Position numbers and translations under genes: made by a program
Shown here: positions 17,498-25,694 of the stretch, piece after piece
How positions within the stretch are numbered: position 1 is the first letter of the stretch
Layout of the letters: each line of letters opens with the position of its first letter
The notes under the pieces: generated by a model
Database searches by the model: none
Told to the model about the DNA's origin: nothing
What the model saw: the letters and a program-made list of their open reading frames with translations, nothing else
Source: Streptomyces werraensis
Lineage (GTDB): Bacteria; Actinomycetota; Actinomycetes; Streptomycetales; Streptomycetaceae
Length of the DNA stretch: 64,000 bases
Direction of reading: 5' to 3'
NCBI GenBank assembly: GCA_014656175.1
Contig: BNBX01000019.1
Coordinates: forward strand, 1 to 64,000

Positions 17498-18340
17498 GTG
17501 ACGACGGCGGGGACGTACCGCGGCGGACGACTGCTCGCCATCAGCGACCTGCACGTCGGCCACGCCGACAACCGTGCCCTGGTCGAGCGGATGGCACCCG
17601 GGACGGACGAGGACTGGCTGCTGGTGGCCGGTGACGTGGCGGAGACCGTCACCGACATCCACTGGTGTCTGAAGACCCTCGCCGGCCGCTTCCGCAAGGT
17701 CGTCTGGGTGCCTGGCAACCACGAGCTGTGGACCCACCCGAGCGACACCGTCACCCTGCGCGGCGTCGCACGTTACGAGCATCTGGTGGAACTCTGCCGG
17801 GACCTCGGCGTCACGACGCCCGAGGACCCCTACCCGCTCTGGCACGGGCCGGACGGGCCGGTGGTGGTGGCGCCGCTGTTCCTGCTGTACGACTACTCGT
17901 TCCTGCCGGCCGGGTGCGCCACCAAGGACGAGGGTCTCGCCTACGCGCACGAGACCGGCGTCGTGTGCAACGACGAGAGCCTGCTCCACCCCGATCCCTA
18001 CCCGAGCCGTGAGGCATGGTGCCGGGCCCGGGTCGCCGAGACCGAACGCCGGCTCGCCTCACTGCCCGACGGGACGCCGGTCGTCCTGGTCAACCACTAT
18101 CCGCTGCACCGGCACCCGACGGAGGTGCTGTGGTACCCGGAGTTCGCCATGTGGTGCGGCACCCGGCTGACCGCCGGCTGGCACCGCAGGTACCCCACGG
18201 CTGCGGTGGTGTACGGCCACCTCCACATCCCGCGGACCACCCACCACGAGGGCGTCCGCTTCGAGGAGGTGTCCGTGGGCTATCCCCGCGAGTGGCGCAG
18301 GCGGCAGAACCCGCCGGGCACGCCCCGCGCGATCCTGTGA
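17498..18340 (+). CDS. Metallophosphoesterase, PptH-like (4'-phosphopantetheinyl hydrolase candidate)
   Basis: A calcineurin-type phosphoesterase of 280 residues: DLHVGH, VAGDVAE, PGNHELW, VNHYPLH and YGHLHIPRTT supply the metal ligands. The FLLYDYSFLP and EEVSVGYPREWRRR stretches closely recall, from memory, mycobacterial Rv2795c (PptH), which strips phosphopantetheine from carrier proteins and is encoded beside the PPTase PptT. Here it is encoded beside a type II thioesterase. GTG 17498 is chosen because GAGAGGAG lies just upstream; GTG 17474 is the alternative. The family assignment is firm; the carrier-protein role is inferred. Confidence 0.8.
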   Translation: MTTAGTYRGGRLLAISDLHVGHADNRALVERMAPGTDEDWLLVAGDVAETVTDIHWCLKTLAGRFRKVVWVPGNHELWTHPSDTVTLRGVARYEHLVELCRDLGVTTPEDPYPLWHGPDGPVVVAPLFLLYDYSFLPAGCATKDEGLAYAHETGVVCNDESLLHPDPYPSREAWCRARVAETERRLASLPDGTPVVLVNHYPLHRHPTEVLWYPEFAMWCGTRLTAGWHRRYPTAAVVYGHLHIPRTTHHEGVRFEEVSVGYPREWRRRQNPPGTPRAIL

Positions 18341-18400
18341 CCGGTGGACCACCACCAGGCCACTCACCGAACCGCGGCTGTCCGTGCGGCGGCCCCGGGC

Positions 18401-19717
18401 TCAGGAGGCTCTCGCGCCTTCGCGGGACGCGCCCGGCACCCGGCTCCAGGCCCGCGTCAGTTCCACCCGCGAGGCCACGTCCATCTTCCGGAAGATCTTC
18501 TTCAGGTGGAAGGCCACAGTGTGCCCGGAGATGAAGAGCCGTTCCCCCACCTGTGAGTTGGTGAACCCCTGGCTCACCAGCTCGGCCACGGCGGCCTCGG
18601 TGTTGGTGAGCGTGCCGGCGTCCGGGCCGCTCCGGCCGGCGTACTGCGGATGGCGGCCCCGCCGCACACCGAGCGCACGCAACCGGCTCGCGACCCGCCG
18701 CGCGTCCCATGGGGCCCCGGCCCCCGCGTAGCCGTCCGCCGCCGACTCGAAGGCCTCGACGGCCCGTTGGCGTTCGGCGGGCCGCGCGGCGAGGAACTTG
18801 CCCGCGTCCTCCGCGGCGGACGCGGCGGCCCACGGGTCCTGGTGCGCGGCGGCCGCGGCGAGCACCCCGTCCGGATCGCCGTCCAGCAGCCCGGCGGCAT
18901 GCCCCGCCGCCGCGCCCACGGAGCACAGCTCCGGGTTGCGCACCGCGAGCGCGCCGGCTCCCGCCACCACCCGCCGGGCGAGTACCTCGTCACCCAGCTT
19001 GCGGGTGGCCCGCACGAGCCAGGCGGCGGCGGTGGGCTGGGAGGTCAGCAGCTCCAGCAGCAACCGGTCGTCGGTGGCGATGCCCGCGATGAGCTGGGCC
19101 GCGCTCGCCGGGCCGCCCCGCACCTCGAGGAGCTGCGCCGCCGCCCAGGCGCACTGGCTCGGCCCGTGCGCTGTCCGGCCGAGCAGAGCGTAGTCCCGCA
19201 GCTGATCGGCGAACTGCGCACTCACACTCATGTCGCCCTGCCGAAGCGCGCTGAGCGCCAGCACGGTGTGCGCGTCGGGCAGGAAACCGTGCAGCCCGGC
19301 CCGCCGCGCGCGGTCGGCACCCCGGGCGGCGAGATCGACGGCCGCCGAGGTGTCGCCCCTGGCGAAGGCGAGGTCCGCCGCGCCGAGCAGGGAGACGACC
19401 GCGGTCCCGCCGTCGGCGTCCGACCGGGCGGACAGTTCGTCCACCTCGGCCAGGATCAGCGCGGCGGACGACAGCCGGCGGACCCTGACCAGCAGTGCCG
19501 CGTACCAGGCCCGTGCCAGCGCCTCGCAGTTCCCGGCGCAATCGGGTTCCGTTCGAACAGCGGCCTCTGCCAGGCGAATACCTTCCTCCAGATCCCCGCG
19601 GGACCAGGCGGAGAAAGAGGACTCCGGCAGGGCGGAGGATGCGCAGGTGTTGTTCCGGCAGACACGTAGGACGGAGAAAACGGGGGGCAGCCGCAGGCGA
19701 AACGGAGAATCGAGCAT
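18401..19717 (-). CDS. LuxR-family regulator with TPR-like N-terminal part
   Basis: A 438-residue protein whose last 65 residues form a LuxR helix-turn-helix (LTNTEAAVAELVSQGFTNSQ through FHLKKIFRKM). The rest is an Ala-rich helical, TPR-like region without a Walker motif, so it resembles a LAL regulator that lacks the ATPase domain. ATG 19717 is preferred because GGAG lies five bases upstream; ATG 19732 would add five residues. It is convergent with the metallophosphoesterase gene and divergent from the rifJ homolog. It is the only regulator inside the ansamycin part and so a candidate pathway activator. Confidence 0.85.
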   Translation of the reverse strand: MLDSPFRLRLPPVFSVLRVCRNNTCASSALPESSFSAWSRGDLEEGIRLAEAAVRTEPDCAGNCEALARAWYAALLVRVRRLSSAALILAEVDELSARSDADGGTAVVSLLGAADLAFARGDTSAAVDLAARGADRARRAGLHGFLPDAHTVLALSALRQGDMSVSAQFADQLRDYALLGRTAHGPSQCAWAAAQLLEVRGGPASAAQLIAGIATDDRLLLELLTSQPTAAAWLVRATRKLGDEVLARRVVAGAGALAVRNPELCSVGAAAGHAAGLLDGDPDGVLAAAAAHQDPWAAASAAEDAGKFLAARPAERQRAVEAFESAADGYAGAGAPWDARRVASRLRALGVRRGRHPQYAGRSGPDAGTLTNTEAAVAELVSQGFTNSQVGERLFISGHTVAFHLKKIFRKMDVASRVELTRAWSRVPGASREGARAS

Positions 19718-19827
19718 CACATCTCCAGTCATGGGATACGTGCCGTCCGAGTGGGGTCCGTGCGCGGACCACGTTAGGGCGGGGGTGGGGGCGGGGCGGC
19801 GCGGGCCGACGCGGCGTGTAGACGGCC

Positions 19828-19856
19828 TCGACGTGCGTACGAGCGGTCCTTGAGCG
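19828..19856 (+). promoter_or_regulatory. Candidate SARP-binding site: three heptads at 11-bp spacing
   Basis: TCGACGT (19828), ACGAGCG (19839) and TTGAGCG (19850) repeat with exact 11-bp spacing, the geometry known for ActII-ORF4/DnrI-type activators. The site lies between the LuxR gene (minus) and the rifJ homolog (plus), about 147 bp before the latter. No clear -10 follows at the usual 8 bp. Confidence 0.55.
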
Positions 19857-20002
19857 GCGCGGCCGGGCGCGCGGGGGACGGCTCCGGGAGCGGGACTATC
19901 AGCTCTGAGGGTGGCGCGCGGTGAAGTGCGGCGACAGCATGGAGGAAATCCCGGCTCCGCGGCCGAGACGAGCGGGCCGCGGCGAAAACAGAGGTGGGCC
20001 TC

Positions 20003-20446
20003 TTGAGTACCGTGCTTCTCCTGAACGGCCCGAATCTGGGAATTCTCGGCCGCCGGGAACCGGAGATCTACGGCACGGACACGCTCGCCGACATCGAGGC
20101 GGCGGTCGCCGACGAACTGAGCGACCGGGGCTGGAAGGTGCTCTCCGTCCAGCACGACTCGGAGGGCGACCTCGTCGGCGCCGTGCACCGGCACAGCGAC
20201 AGCACCGTGGGAGCCATCGTCAACCCCGGCGCCCTGATGATCGCCGGCTGGAGTCTTCGCGACGCCCTCGCCAGCTACGCGCCGCCCTGGATCGAGGTGC
20301 ACCTCAGCAACGTGTGGGCCCGGGAGCAGTTCCGGCACGAGTCGGTCATCGCCCCGCTGGCCAGCGGTGTCGTCGTCGGCCTCGGAGCCTACGGCTACCG
20401 TCTGGCCGCCCGGGCGCTCACGCACCTGGCGCCGCCCCCGCTCTGA
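20003..20446 (+). CDS. rifJ: Type II aminodehydroquinate dehydratase (RifJ homolog)
   Basis: A 147-residue type II dehydroquinase-fold protein that should convert aminoDHQ to aminoDHS, the AHBA synthase substrate. NGPNLGILGRREPEIYG holds the conserved Asn, Arg and catalytic Tyr. The normally invariant NP-A-x-TH-x-S block reads NPGALMIAGWS, so the catalytic His appears replaced by Ile, and the second His site (usually NVHARE) is NVWARE. I choose TTG 20003 because GAGGTGGG lies about six bases upstream; GTG 19994 lacks a ribosome site. It is separated from the other AHBA genes by about 7 kb, as rifJ is set apart in rifamycin clusters. Confidence 0.88.
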   Translation: MSTVLLLNGPNLGILGRREPEIYGTDTLADIEAAVADELSDRGWKVLSVQHDSEGDLVGAVHRHSDSTVGAIVNPGALMIAGWSLRDALASYAPPWIEVHLSNVWAREQFRHESVIAPLASGVVVGLGAYGYRLAARALTHLAPPPL

Positions 20447-20458
20447 CCCCTGCCCGGT

Positions 20459-21892
20459 TCATGCCGCCTCCCCGGCGGCCGGCAGCCCGATGCCCGGGTA
20501 GTACTTGCGCTGCCGGGAGAGGACCATCGCCTTCGGCGACGCCAGTCCCACGGTCTCGCGGATCCTTGCCGCCAGCGCGCGCGAGGAGACCGGGTGCACG
20601 CCCTCCGCCCGGCACCACTCCCGGTACGCCGCGTGCAGCCGGGTCTGCTCGGCCCGCAGCGCGGGGCCGAGGGCGCACACCTCCGACACGAAGCGCCCCA
20701 TGTGGTCCTCGGTCTGCGCGTACGCGGCGGTCGCGACCCGTACGCTCTCCGGCCCGGCGAGGTCCCTCGCACCGGCCAGATAGCGGCGGGCCCCCAGGAC
20801 CAGCCAGTGGAGGATCCCCGGCCCTTCCTCGCGCACCAGGACGTCGGCGAGGTTGTCGATCCGCCGGTCGTCGGGGACGACACGTTCGAAGGGGATCAGG
20901 CGCATCCGGCGCCAGAAGGCGAAGCCGCCGGTGCCGACCTCGGGGCGGTGGTTGCCCAGCAGCCACAGCTTGTGCGTGGGCGTGAAGCTGAAGAAGTCCT
21001 GCCGTATCCGGCGTGCCTTGATGCGGTCACCGCCGGTCAGCAGCTTCAGACGGGCCTCGTCGAACCGGTCGCCGGGCCTGACCTCGCTGCACACGATCAT
21101 CCGGCGCCCGTGCAGTTCCGCCAGGTCGGTGGGGTGGCCCTCGTGGGGACGCGCCATCAGGAAGCCCGGCGGAGCGGCGTCGGCGTAGTCCCCGAGGAGC
21201 TTCATCAGCACATCGAGGAGGACGGACTTGCCGTTCTTGCCGGAACCGAACAGGAACGGCAGCACCTGGGCACCCACATCGCCGGTGACCGAGTACCCGA
21301 GGAGCACCTGGAGGTAGCCGGCCGTCTCGGCGCCCGCCGCGTCGTCGCCGAAGGTGTCGGCGAGGAACCTCTCCCAGCGCGGCGTCTTCGCCGGCCGCGG
21401 CGTCAGGGCGGTGCAGCGGGAGTGGAGGCCGTTGCCCGGGCCGGGTGGTTCGAGCAGTCCGGTGCGCAGGTCGACGATGCCGTCCGGGGTGCACAGCGCG
21501 TACGGGTCGGCGTCCAGACGAGCCGCGTTGAGCACCATGCCGGGCGCCGACCTCGCCTGCGCCAGCATCGCGTTGATACCCGCGGTGGACAGGGCGCGAC
21601 GGCGGTGGGTCTGCAGGGCGGCGTCGGAGTACCGGCCGAGGGGATCGGAGGAGGCGAGGGACTCCACGAGGTCGCCGGCCGCCCAGAGCACCGTGCCGTC
21701 CTCGTCCATCTGCCAGCGGGCGCCCGTCCAGCGGTACCAGCCCAGGCCCGGGACGTGACGGTACCTGTCGGCGTACCGTTGGGCGAAGAGCTCGGCCAGG
21801 CCGCGGTCGGTCAGGCTCCCCGGGAGCGGTCCTGGCGGCGGTGTCCTCCGGTGTCGTGATGCGCTGGTGACGTCGCGCAGCTCAGAACCCAT
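20459..21892 (-). CDS. Phage/plasmid-type primase-helicase (D5 N-terminal / SF3 helicase)
   Basis: A 477-residue protein of the phage P4/D5 primase type. It has a D5-N region around residues 60-190 and an SF3 helicase with Walker A FGSGKNGKSVLLD, LHGRRMIVCSEV (Walker B region) and KLWLLGNHRPEV (sensor). The ATG is preceded by GGGGGAAG. It has no metabolic link to either neighbouring cluster. Such genes belong to integrative elements or prophages. No integrase, excisionase or attachment repeat was found nearby, so it looks like a relic or an isolated cargo gene marking a junction. Confidence 0.85.
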   Translation of the reverse strand: MGSELRDVTSASRHRRTPPPGPLPGSLTDRGLAELFAQRYADRYRHVPGLGWYRWTGARWQMDEDGTVLWAAGDLVESLASSDPLGRYSDAALQTHRRRALSTAGINAMLAQARSAPGMVLNAARLDADPYALCTPDGIVDLRTGLLEPPGPGNGLHSRCTALTPRPAKTPRWERFLADTFGDDAAGAETAGYLQVLLGYSVTGDVGAQVLPFLFGSGKNGKSVLLDVLMKLLGDYADAAPPGFLMARPHEGHPTDLAELHGRRMIVCSEVRPGDRFDEARLKLLTGGDRIKARRIRQDFFSFTPTHKLWLLGNHRPEVGTGGFAFWRRMRLIPFERVVPDDRRIDNLADVLVREEGPGILHWLVLGARRYLAGARDLAGPESVRVATAAYAQTEDHMGRFVSEVCALGPALRAEQTRLHAAYREWCRAEGVHPVSSRALAARIRETVGLASPKAMVLSRQRKYYPGIGLPAAGEAA

Positions 21893-21972
21893 GTGCTTCC
21901 CCCCTACGGCGACCCGAGCGACTCAAGCGACTCTCATCCTGTGTAACCCCCCACAGAAGCCCGGACCTGAGT

Positions 21973-21999
21973 AAGATACGTACCATCCGGTTTTGTTTT
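21973..21999 (+). promoter_or_regulatory. ARE-like gamma-butyrolactone receptor site
   Basis: The core ATACGTACCATCCGGTTT fits the Streptomyces autoregulatory-element pattern and nearly mirrors the site at 24592-24616. It lies about 80 bp upstream of the primase gene and 310 bp before the flavin monooxygenase gene. Confidence 0.6.
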
Positions 22000-22126
22000 C
22001 AACCCTGCGACCTCCGGGTTCCCGGCCCGCCCGGCCCGTGGTGTTCGGGCAGGAGCATGAAGTCCTCTTGTTCTTGACGTTCTTCGGTACAAGCTGTGAC
22101 GGTGGCGTGACGGGTACTCCCTCTTG

Positions 22127-22154
22127 AAAAGAACCGTCCATCCGGTATATTTCT
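22127..22154 (+). promoter_or_regulatory. ARE-like site upstream of the flavin monooxygenase gene
   Basis: The core AACCGTCCATCCGGTATATT has the imperfect dyad and ACC...CGGT spacing of ARE sites. It lies in the 416-bp region 21893-22308, which is relatively AT-rich and has no gene of its own. Confidence 0.5.
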
Positions 22155-22308
22155 CGACGTCGAGGCCGTCCGGCACCACAGAGGGCCGGAGGTCGGCATT
22201 CCGTACGCCACGGCAGGGGGAAGGGGCGTGCATCGTGCGGTTGTCACATGGTGGTTCCCGTCCGGGTCTCGTGCCGCGGCGCCTTCGAGGTCAAGGGGAG
22301 GTCCTGGG

Positions 22309-23865
22309 GTGAGGCGTCGTGAGCATGCACAGGTGGTGATCGTGGGGGGCGGGCCGGTCGGCCTGCTGGTGGCGGCCGAGCTGGGCGCCCACGGGGTTCG
22401 TACGCTCCTGCTGGAGGCGCAGGCCACCGTGTCGGAGCGGCCCAAGGCGAGAGTGCTGCACGCCAGGGCCCTGCAAGGACTCGCCAGGCGGGGGTACTTC
22501 CCCGAACTCGTGGCGCAGGCGGACGCCACGGCGCCCGAGGCCCGGGCACCGTTCCGCTACGCCGGGATACCCGGCCTGTCCATCACCGCCCCCGCCTCGG
22601 AGCCCGGCCCTGTGCTGCAACGGCCCCAGGCCGACCTCGAGCGCCTGTTCGAGCAGCGGGCGCGGGCCGTCGGGGTCCGGATCCTGCGGGCGCACCACGT
22701 GACCGAGATCGCCCAGGACCGGAACGGCGTCCGGGTCACGGCCCAGGGGCCGCACGGCCCGCTGCTCTGCACCGCCCGGTACCTGGTGGGGGCGGACGGG
22801 GGACGCAGCACCGTCCGCGAACTGGCGGGCATACCCGCCCGGACGTACCGGGCGACGACCTCGGGGCTCTCCGGGCTGGTCACGCTGGAGGACGCGCGCT
22901 CGCTGCCGCCGGGCTGGCACCGCACCCCGCGCGGCTGGATCGTCGCGCACGACATCGCCGGCGCCGGAACCCACGTCAAGACCCTCGACTGCGCCGGCGC
23001 CCACCCCGAACGCCATCTGCCGCCGACCCCCGAGGAGTTGCGCGGCGAGCTCGCCCGGATCGCGGGGAAGGACATCGGGATCCGGGAGCCGCGCTGGCTC
23101 AGCCGGTTCAGCGACTTCGCCCAGCTCGTCCGCTCCTACCGCTTCGGCCGGGTCCTCCTGGCCGGAGACGCGGCACACATGCACTTCCCGGTCGGCGCCC
23201 AGGGCCTGAGCGGCGGCGTCCAGGACGCCCTCAACCTCGGCTGGAAACTCGCGCTCACCGTGCTGGGCCGCGCCGGGGACGACCTGCTGGACACCTACGA
23301 CGCGGAACGCCGCCCGGAGGCCCAGCGGGTCATCGACAACACGCGGGCCCAGCTCGCCCTGATGCGGCCGGGCCCCGACGCCGAAGCGCTGCGCGGTGTG
23401 TTCGCCGAACTCGTGACGGCGGGCCGGGAGAGCCGGTACCTCAGCGACATGATCAGCGGTCAGGACACGGTCCTGCCGGGCCGCACCCCGCGGCCCTCCG
23501 CATGGGAAGGACGATTCCTGCACAACGTGGCCCTGAACACGAGCGCGGGCCGGACCGACGTGATCGCGCTGCTCCAGGCGGGCCGGCCCCTGCTGCTGGC
23601 CTTCGGTGAGGAAGGGCTCCGGTACGCGCGCAGACCGCGCGGATGGACGGGAGTACTGCGGCTGGTCCGCGCCGAACCCACCCCCGAAGTCCCCTGCGAC
23701 GCCCTGCTGGTACGGCCCGACGGCTATGTCGCCTGGGCGTCGGCCTCCGGGCAGGACGACGGCCCGGGTGACGGCCTGGGCGACGCGCTCGCACTGTACT
23801 TCGGTGGCCGGCCGGCCACCGTCGCCGACCGGCCGGCCATGGCGGGCGCGGGGGCGCTCAGCTAG
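22309..23865 (+). CDS. FAD-dependent aromatic polyketide hydroxylase (PgaE/OxyS type)
   Basis: A 518-residue class A flavin monooxygenase with VIVGGGPVGLLVAAEL at the N-terminus, GADGGRSTVRELAG in the middle and LLAGDAAHMHFPVGAQG near residue 285, plus a C-terminal thioredoxin-like domain ending in VRPDGYVAWA. This matches the PgaE/RdmE/OxyS group that hydroxylates polycyclic aromatic polyketides. GTG 22309 is chosen because GGGGAGG lies about seven bases upstream and the FAD motif starts a few residues in; GTG 22228 would add 27 unlikely residues. It overlaps the receptor gene convergently by 8 bp. Confidence 0.88.
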   Translation: MRRREHAQVVIVGGGPVGLLVAAELGAHGVRTLLLEAQATVSERPKARVLHARALQGLARRGYFPELVAQADATAPEARAPFRYAGIPGLSITAPASEPGPVLQRPQADLERLFEQRARAVGVRILRAHHVTEIAQDRNGVRVTAQGPHGPLLCTARYLVGADGGRSTVRELAGIPARTYRATTSGLSGLVTLEDARSLPPGWHRTPRGWIVAHDIAGAGTHVKTLDCAGAHPERHLPPTPEELRGELARIAGKDIGIREPRWLSRFSDFAQLVRSYRFGRVLLAGDAAHMHFPVGAQGLSGGVQDALNLGWKLALTVLGRAGDDLLDTYDAERRPEAQRVIDNTRAQLALMRPGPDAEALRGVFAELVTAGRESRYLSDMISGQDTVLPGRTPRPSAWEGRFLHNVALNTSAGRTDVIALLQAGRPLLLAFGEEGLRYARRPRGWTGVLRLVRAEPTPEVPCDALLVRPDGYVAWASASGQDDGPGDGLGDALALYFGGRPATVADRPAMAGAGALS

Positions 23866-24523
23866 CGGCGGCCACCGGCTCCCGCAGTCCGTGCTGGATC
23901 TCCAGGTAGACCTCTTCGCCCCGCTGCTCGGAGAGGTTCAGCGAGGCCAGCACGGAGGGCACGGCGATGCTGGGGAACAGATGACGTAGCAGCTCGGAGG
24001 ACCGGTGGAGCAGGTCCTGGTAGTCGCTGACCGCCTGGGACATGGACTGGATGCCGGCGAACGTGCCGACCACGATGTCGGCGGTCACCAACGGGACCAC
24101 GTGGGGCAGCAGCTCGCCCTGGGCCTGACCCCGCTCCAGCAGCTCCCGGCAGACACCGCTCCAGCGCATGAAGGGACCGCTGCGGTCGAGTCCCTCCGCG
24201 TGCTGGTCCATGCTCAGGCGCACGCCCGCGCGCACCATGGGGTCGGACTGGAGGCGGTAGGCGTGCAACAGCACCTCGTCCGCCAGCTCCTGCAGCTTGC
24301 AGGAGCGTTCGGGGATCACGAAACGCTGGTCCTGCTCGTGAAGTACCCCGAGGGCGAGCTGTTCCTTCGAGCTGAAGTGGAAGTACAGCGCCCCCTTGGT
24401 CACGCCGGCGGTGCCGAGGATCTCTGCGATGGTCGCGGCCTGGTACCCGCGTTCCTCGAAGACCTTCGCCGCCGCCTCAAGGATGTTCCTGCGGGTACGG
24501 ATGGCACGGTCCTGCTTCACCAC
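23858..24523 (-). CDS. scbR: Gamma-butyrolactone receptor, TetR family (ScbR/ArpA-like)
   Basis: A 221-residue TetR repressor. The helix-turn-helix part (KQDRAIRTRRNILEAAAKVF, then GVTKGALYFHFSSKEQLALGV) is nearly that of ScbR. The ligand domain keeps RAGVRLSMDQHAEGLDRSGP and VGTFAGIQSMSQ, typical of true butyrolactone receptors rather than pseudo-receptors. GTG 24523 follows GGGGAGGG. A strong ARE-like site lies about 70 bp upstream, so self-repression is likely, along with control of the divergent reductase gene. Confidence 0.92.
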   Translation of the reverse strand: MVKQDRAIRTRRNILEAAAKVFEERGYQAATIAEILGTAGVTKGALYFHFSSKEQLALGVLHEQDQRFVIPERSCKLQELADEVLLHAYRLQSDPMVRAGVRLSMDQHAEGLDRSGPFMRWSGVCRELLERGQAQGELLPHVVPLVTADIVVGTFAGIQSMSQAVSDYQDLLHRSSELLRHLFPSIAVPSVLASLNLSEQRGEEVYLEIQHGLREPVAAAS

Positions 24524-24591
24524 GCTGCCGCCCTCCCCTTCTCGTCGAAACGAAGTCTGCTCGGCGGCCTGGGTGCCTCGGACCAACCCCC

Positions 24592-24616
24592 AAAAAAACC
24601 GCCCAGTACGTATCTT
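24592..24616 (-). promoter_or_regulatory. ARE site between the receptor and reductase genes
   Basis: Read on the minus strand, AAGATACGTACTGGGCGG is followed by a T-run. This is the best match to the ARE consensus in the window. It could control both divergent genes. Confidence 0.7.
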
Positions 24617-24707
24617 ACAGCCTATTGAGCTTCGCGCAGCCGTGAGGTAGCCGGAAAAAAATCGTGCGGCGCACTCCGCGCCTGCCGTCTTGAGGGAGGA
24701 CGTACGG

Positions 24708-25610
24708 GTGATTCTCGTGACCGGGGCCACCGGAACCATCGGAGGGGAAGTGCTGCGGCGGCTCCCCGCCGGTGTCGCGGTACGCGTCATGGCCAGAGAC
24801 CCGTCGAAGGTGGTGGGAGCGCCCGACGGGACCGAGGTGGTGGCCGGCGACTACGCGGACCAGCTCTCACTGGAACGCGCCCTGCGGGGCGTGCGCCGCG
24901 CCTTCCTCCTCACCAGCCGGATCGGCGGTGACGACGACGCGCGTTTCGTCCGGGCCGCGCGCACGGCGGGTGTCCGGCATCTGGTCAGGCTGTCCGCGGC
25001 CGCCGTCGAGGACAGCGGGGCGGACGACCTGATCACCCGCTGGCACCGCGCCAGCGAGGACCTGCTGCGCGATTCCGGGTTGGGATGGACGGTGCTGCGC
25101 CCGCGCGCCTTCATGTCCAACACGCTGTCCTGGGCGGCGTCCATCAGGTCCGAGCAGGTCGTGCGCGCGCTGTACGGGGACTCGGCCAACGTCTGCGTCG
25201 ATCCGCGGGACGTCGCCGCGGCGGCCGTGTGCGCGCTGACCGAGGACGGGCACGAGGGGCGCGCCTACACCCTGACCGGGCCGGAACCGATCAGCGCCGC
25301 GGAGCAGACGGCGCGGCTCGGAGAGCTGCTGGGCGTTCCCCTGCGCTTCGAGGAACTCTCCCTCGCCCAGGCGCGCGCGGCCCTGCGGCAGCGTCACCCC
25401 GAAGCCGTCACCGAGGCGTTGCTGGCCGGCGCGGAGCGACAGCGGGCGGGGGCCAAGGCTCATGCCGAGGACACGGTTCTGAGGCTGACCGGACGTCCGG
25501 CTCGGCCCTTCGCGGTCTGGGCGCGGGACCATATCGCGGCGTTCGGCGGCGGGGCGGACGACGCGGGGGGCGGGGCGGCCCGGCCGGTCCGGGGGCTTCG
25601 TCCCGGGTGA
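24708..25610 (+). CDS. NmrA-family NAD(P)-binding reductase (GBL biosynthesis candidate)
   Basis: A 300-residue atypical short-chain dehydrogenase with VTGATGTIGGEVL at the N-terminus and no Tyr-xxx-Lys active-site pair, as usual in the NmrA group. Genes of this class accompany afsA homologs (for example JadW2 near JadW1, ScbB near ScbA) and are assigned to reducing steps of signal biosynthesis. GTG 24708 has GAGGGAGG upstream. It is divergent from the receptor gene over an ARE and ends against a strong bidirectional terminator. A role in polyketide tailoring cannot be excluded. Confidence 0.78.
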   Translation: MILVTGATGTIGGEVLRRLPAGVAVRVMARDPSKVVGAPDGTEVVAGDYADQLSLERALRGVRRAFLLTSRIGGDDDARFVRAARTAGVRHLVRLSAAAVEDSGADDLITRWHRASEDLLRDSGLGWTVLRPRAFMSNTLSWAASIRSEQVVRALYGDSANVCVDPRDVAAAAVCALTEDGHEGRAYTLTGPEPISAAEQTARLGELLGVPLRFEELSLAQARAALRQRHPEAVTEALLAGAERQRAGAKAHAEDTVLRLTGRPARPFAVWARDHIAAFGGGADDAGGGAARPVRGLRPG

Positions 25611-25648
25611 GCAGCACGCTGGGCTGCCGGTAGTTCCTGTGCCGGGTG

Positions 25649-25687
25649 AGAGCGAGGGGACCGGCCCACAGGCCGGCCCCCCGCTCT
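25649..25687. terminator. Bidirectional terminator hairpin
   Basis: GGGGACCGGCC, a CACA loop and GGCCGGCCCC form a near-perfect stem, extended by flanking AGAGC/GCTCT. It lies between the convergent reductase and afsA genes. Confidence 0.8.
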
Positions 25688-25694
25688 CGTGCCG

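Noticed and set aside
22228..22308. Earlier GTG start for the flavin monooxygenase at 22228
   Set aside because: It would add 27 residues of non-conserved sequence before the FAD motif; GTG 22309 has a well-spaced GGGGAGG.
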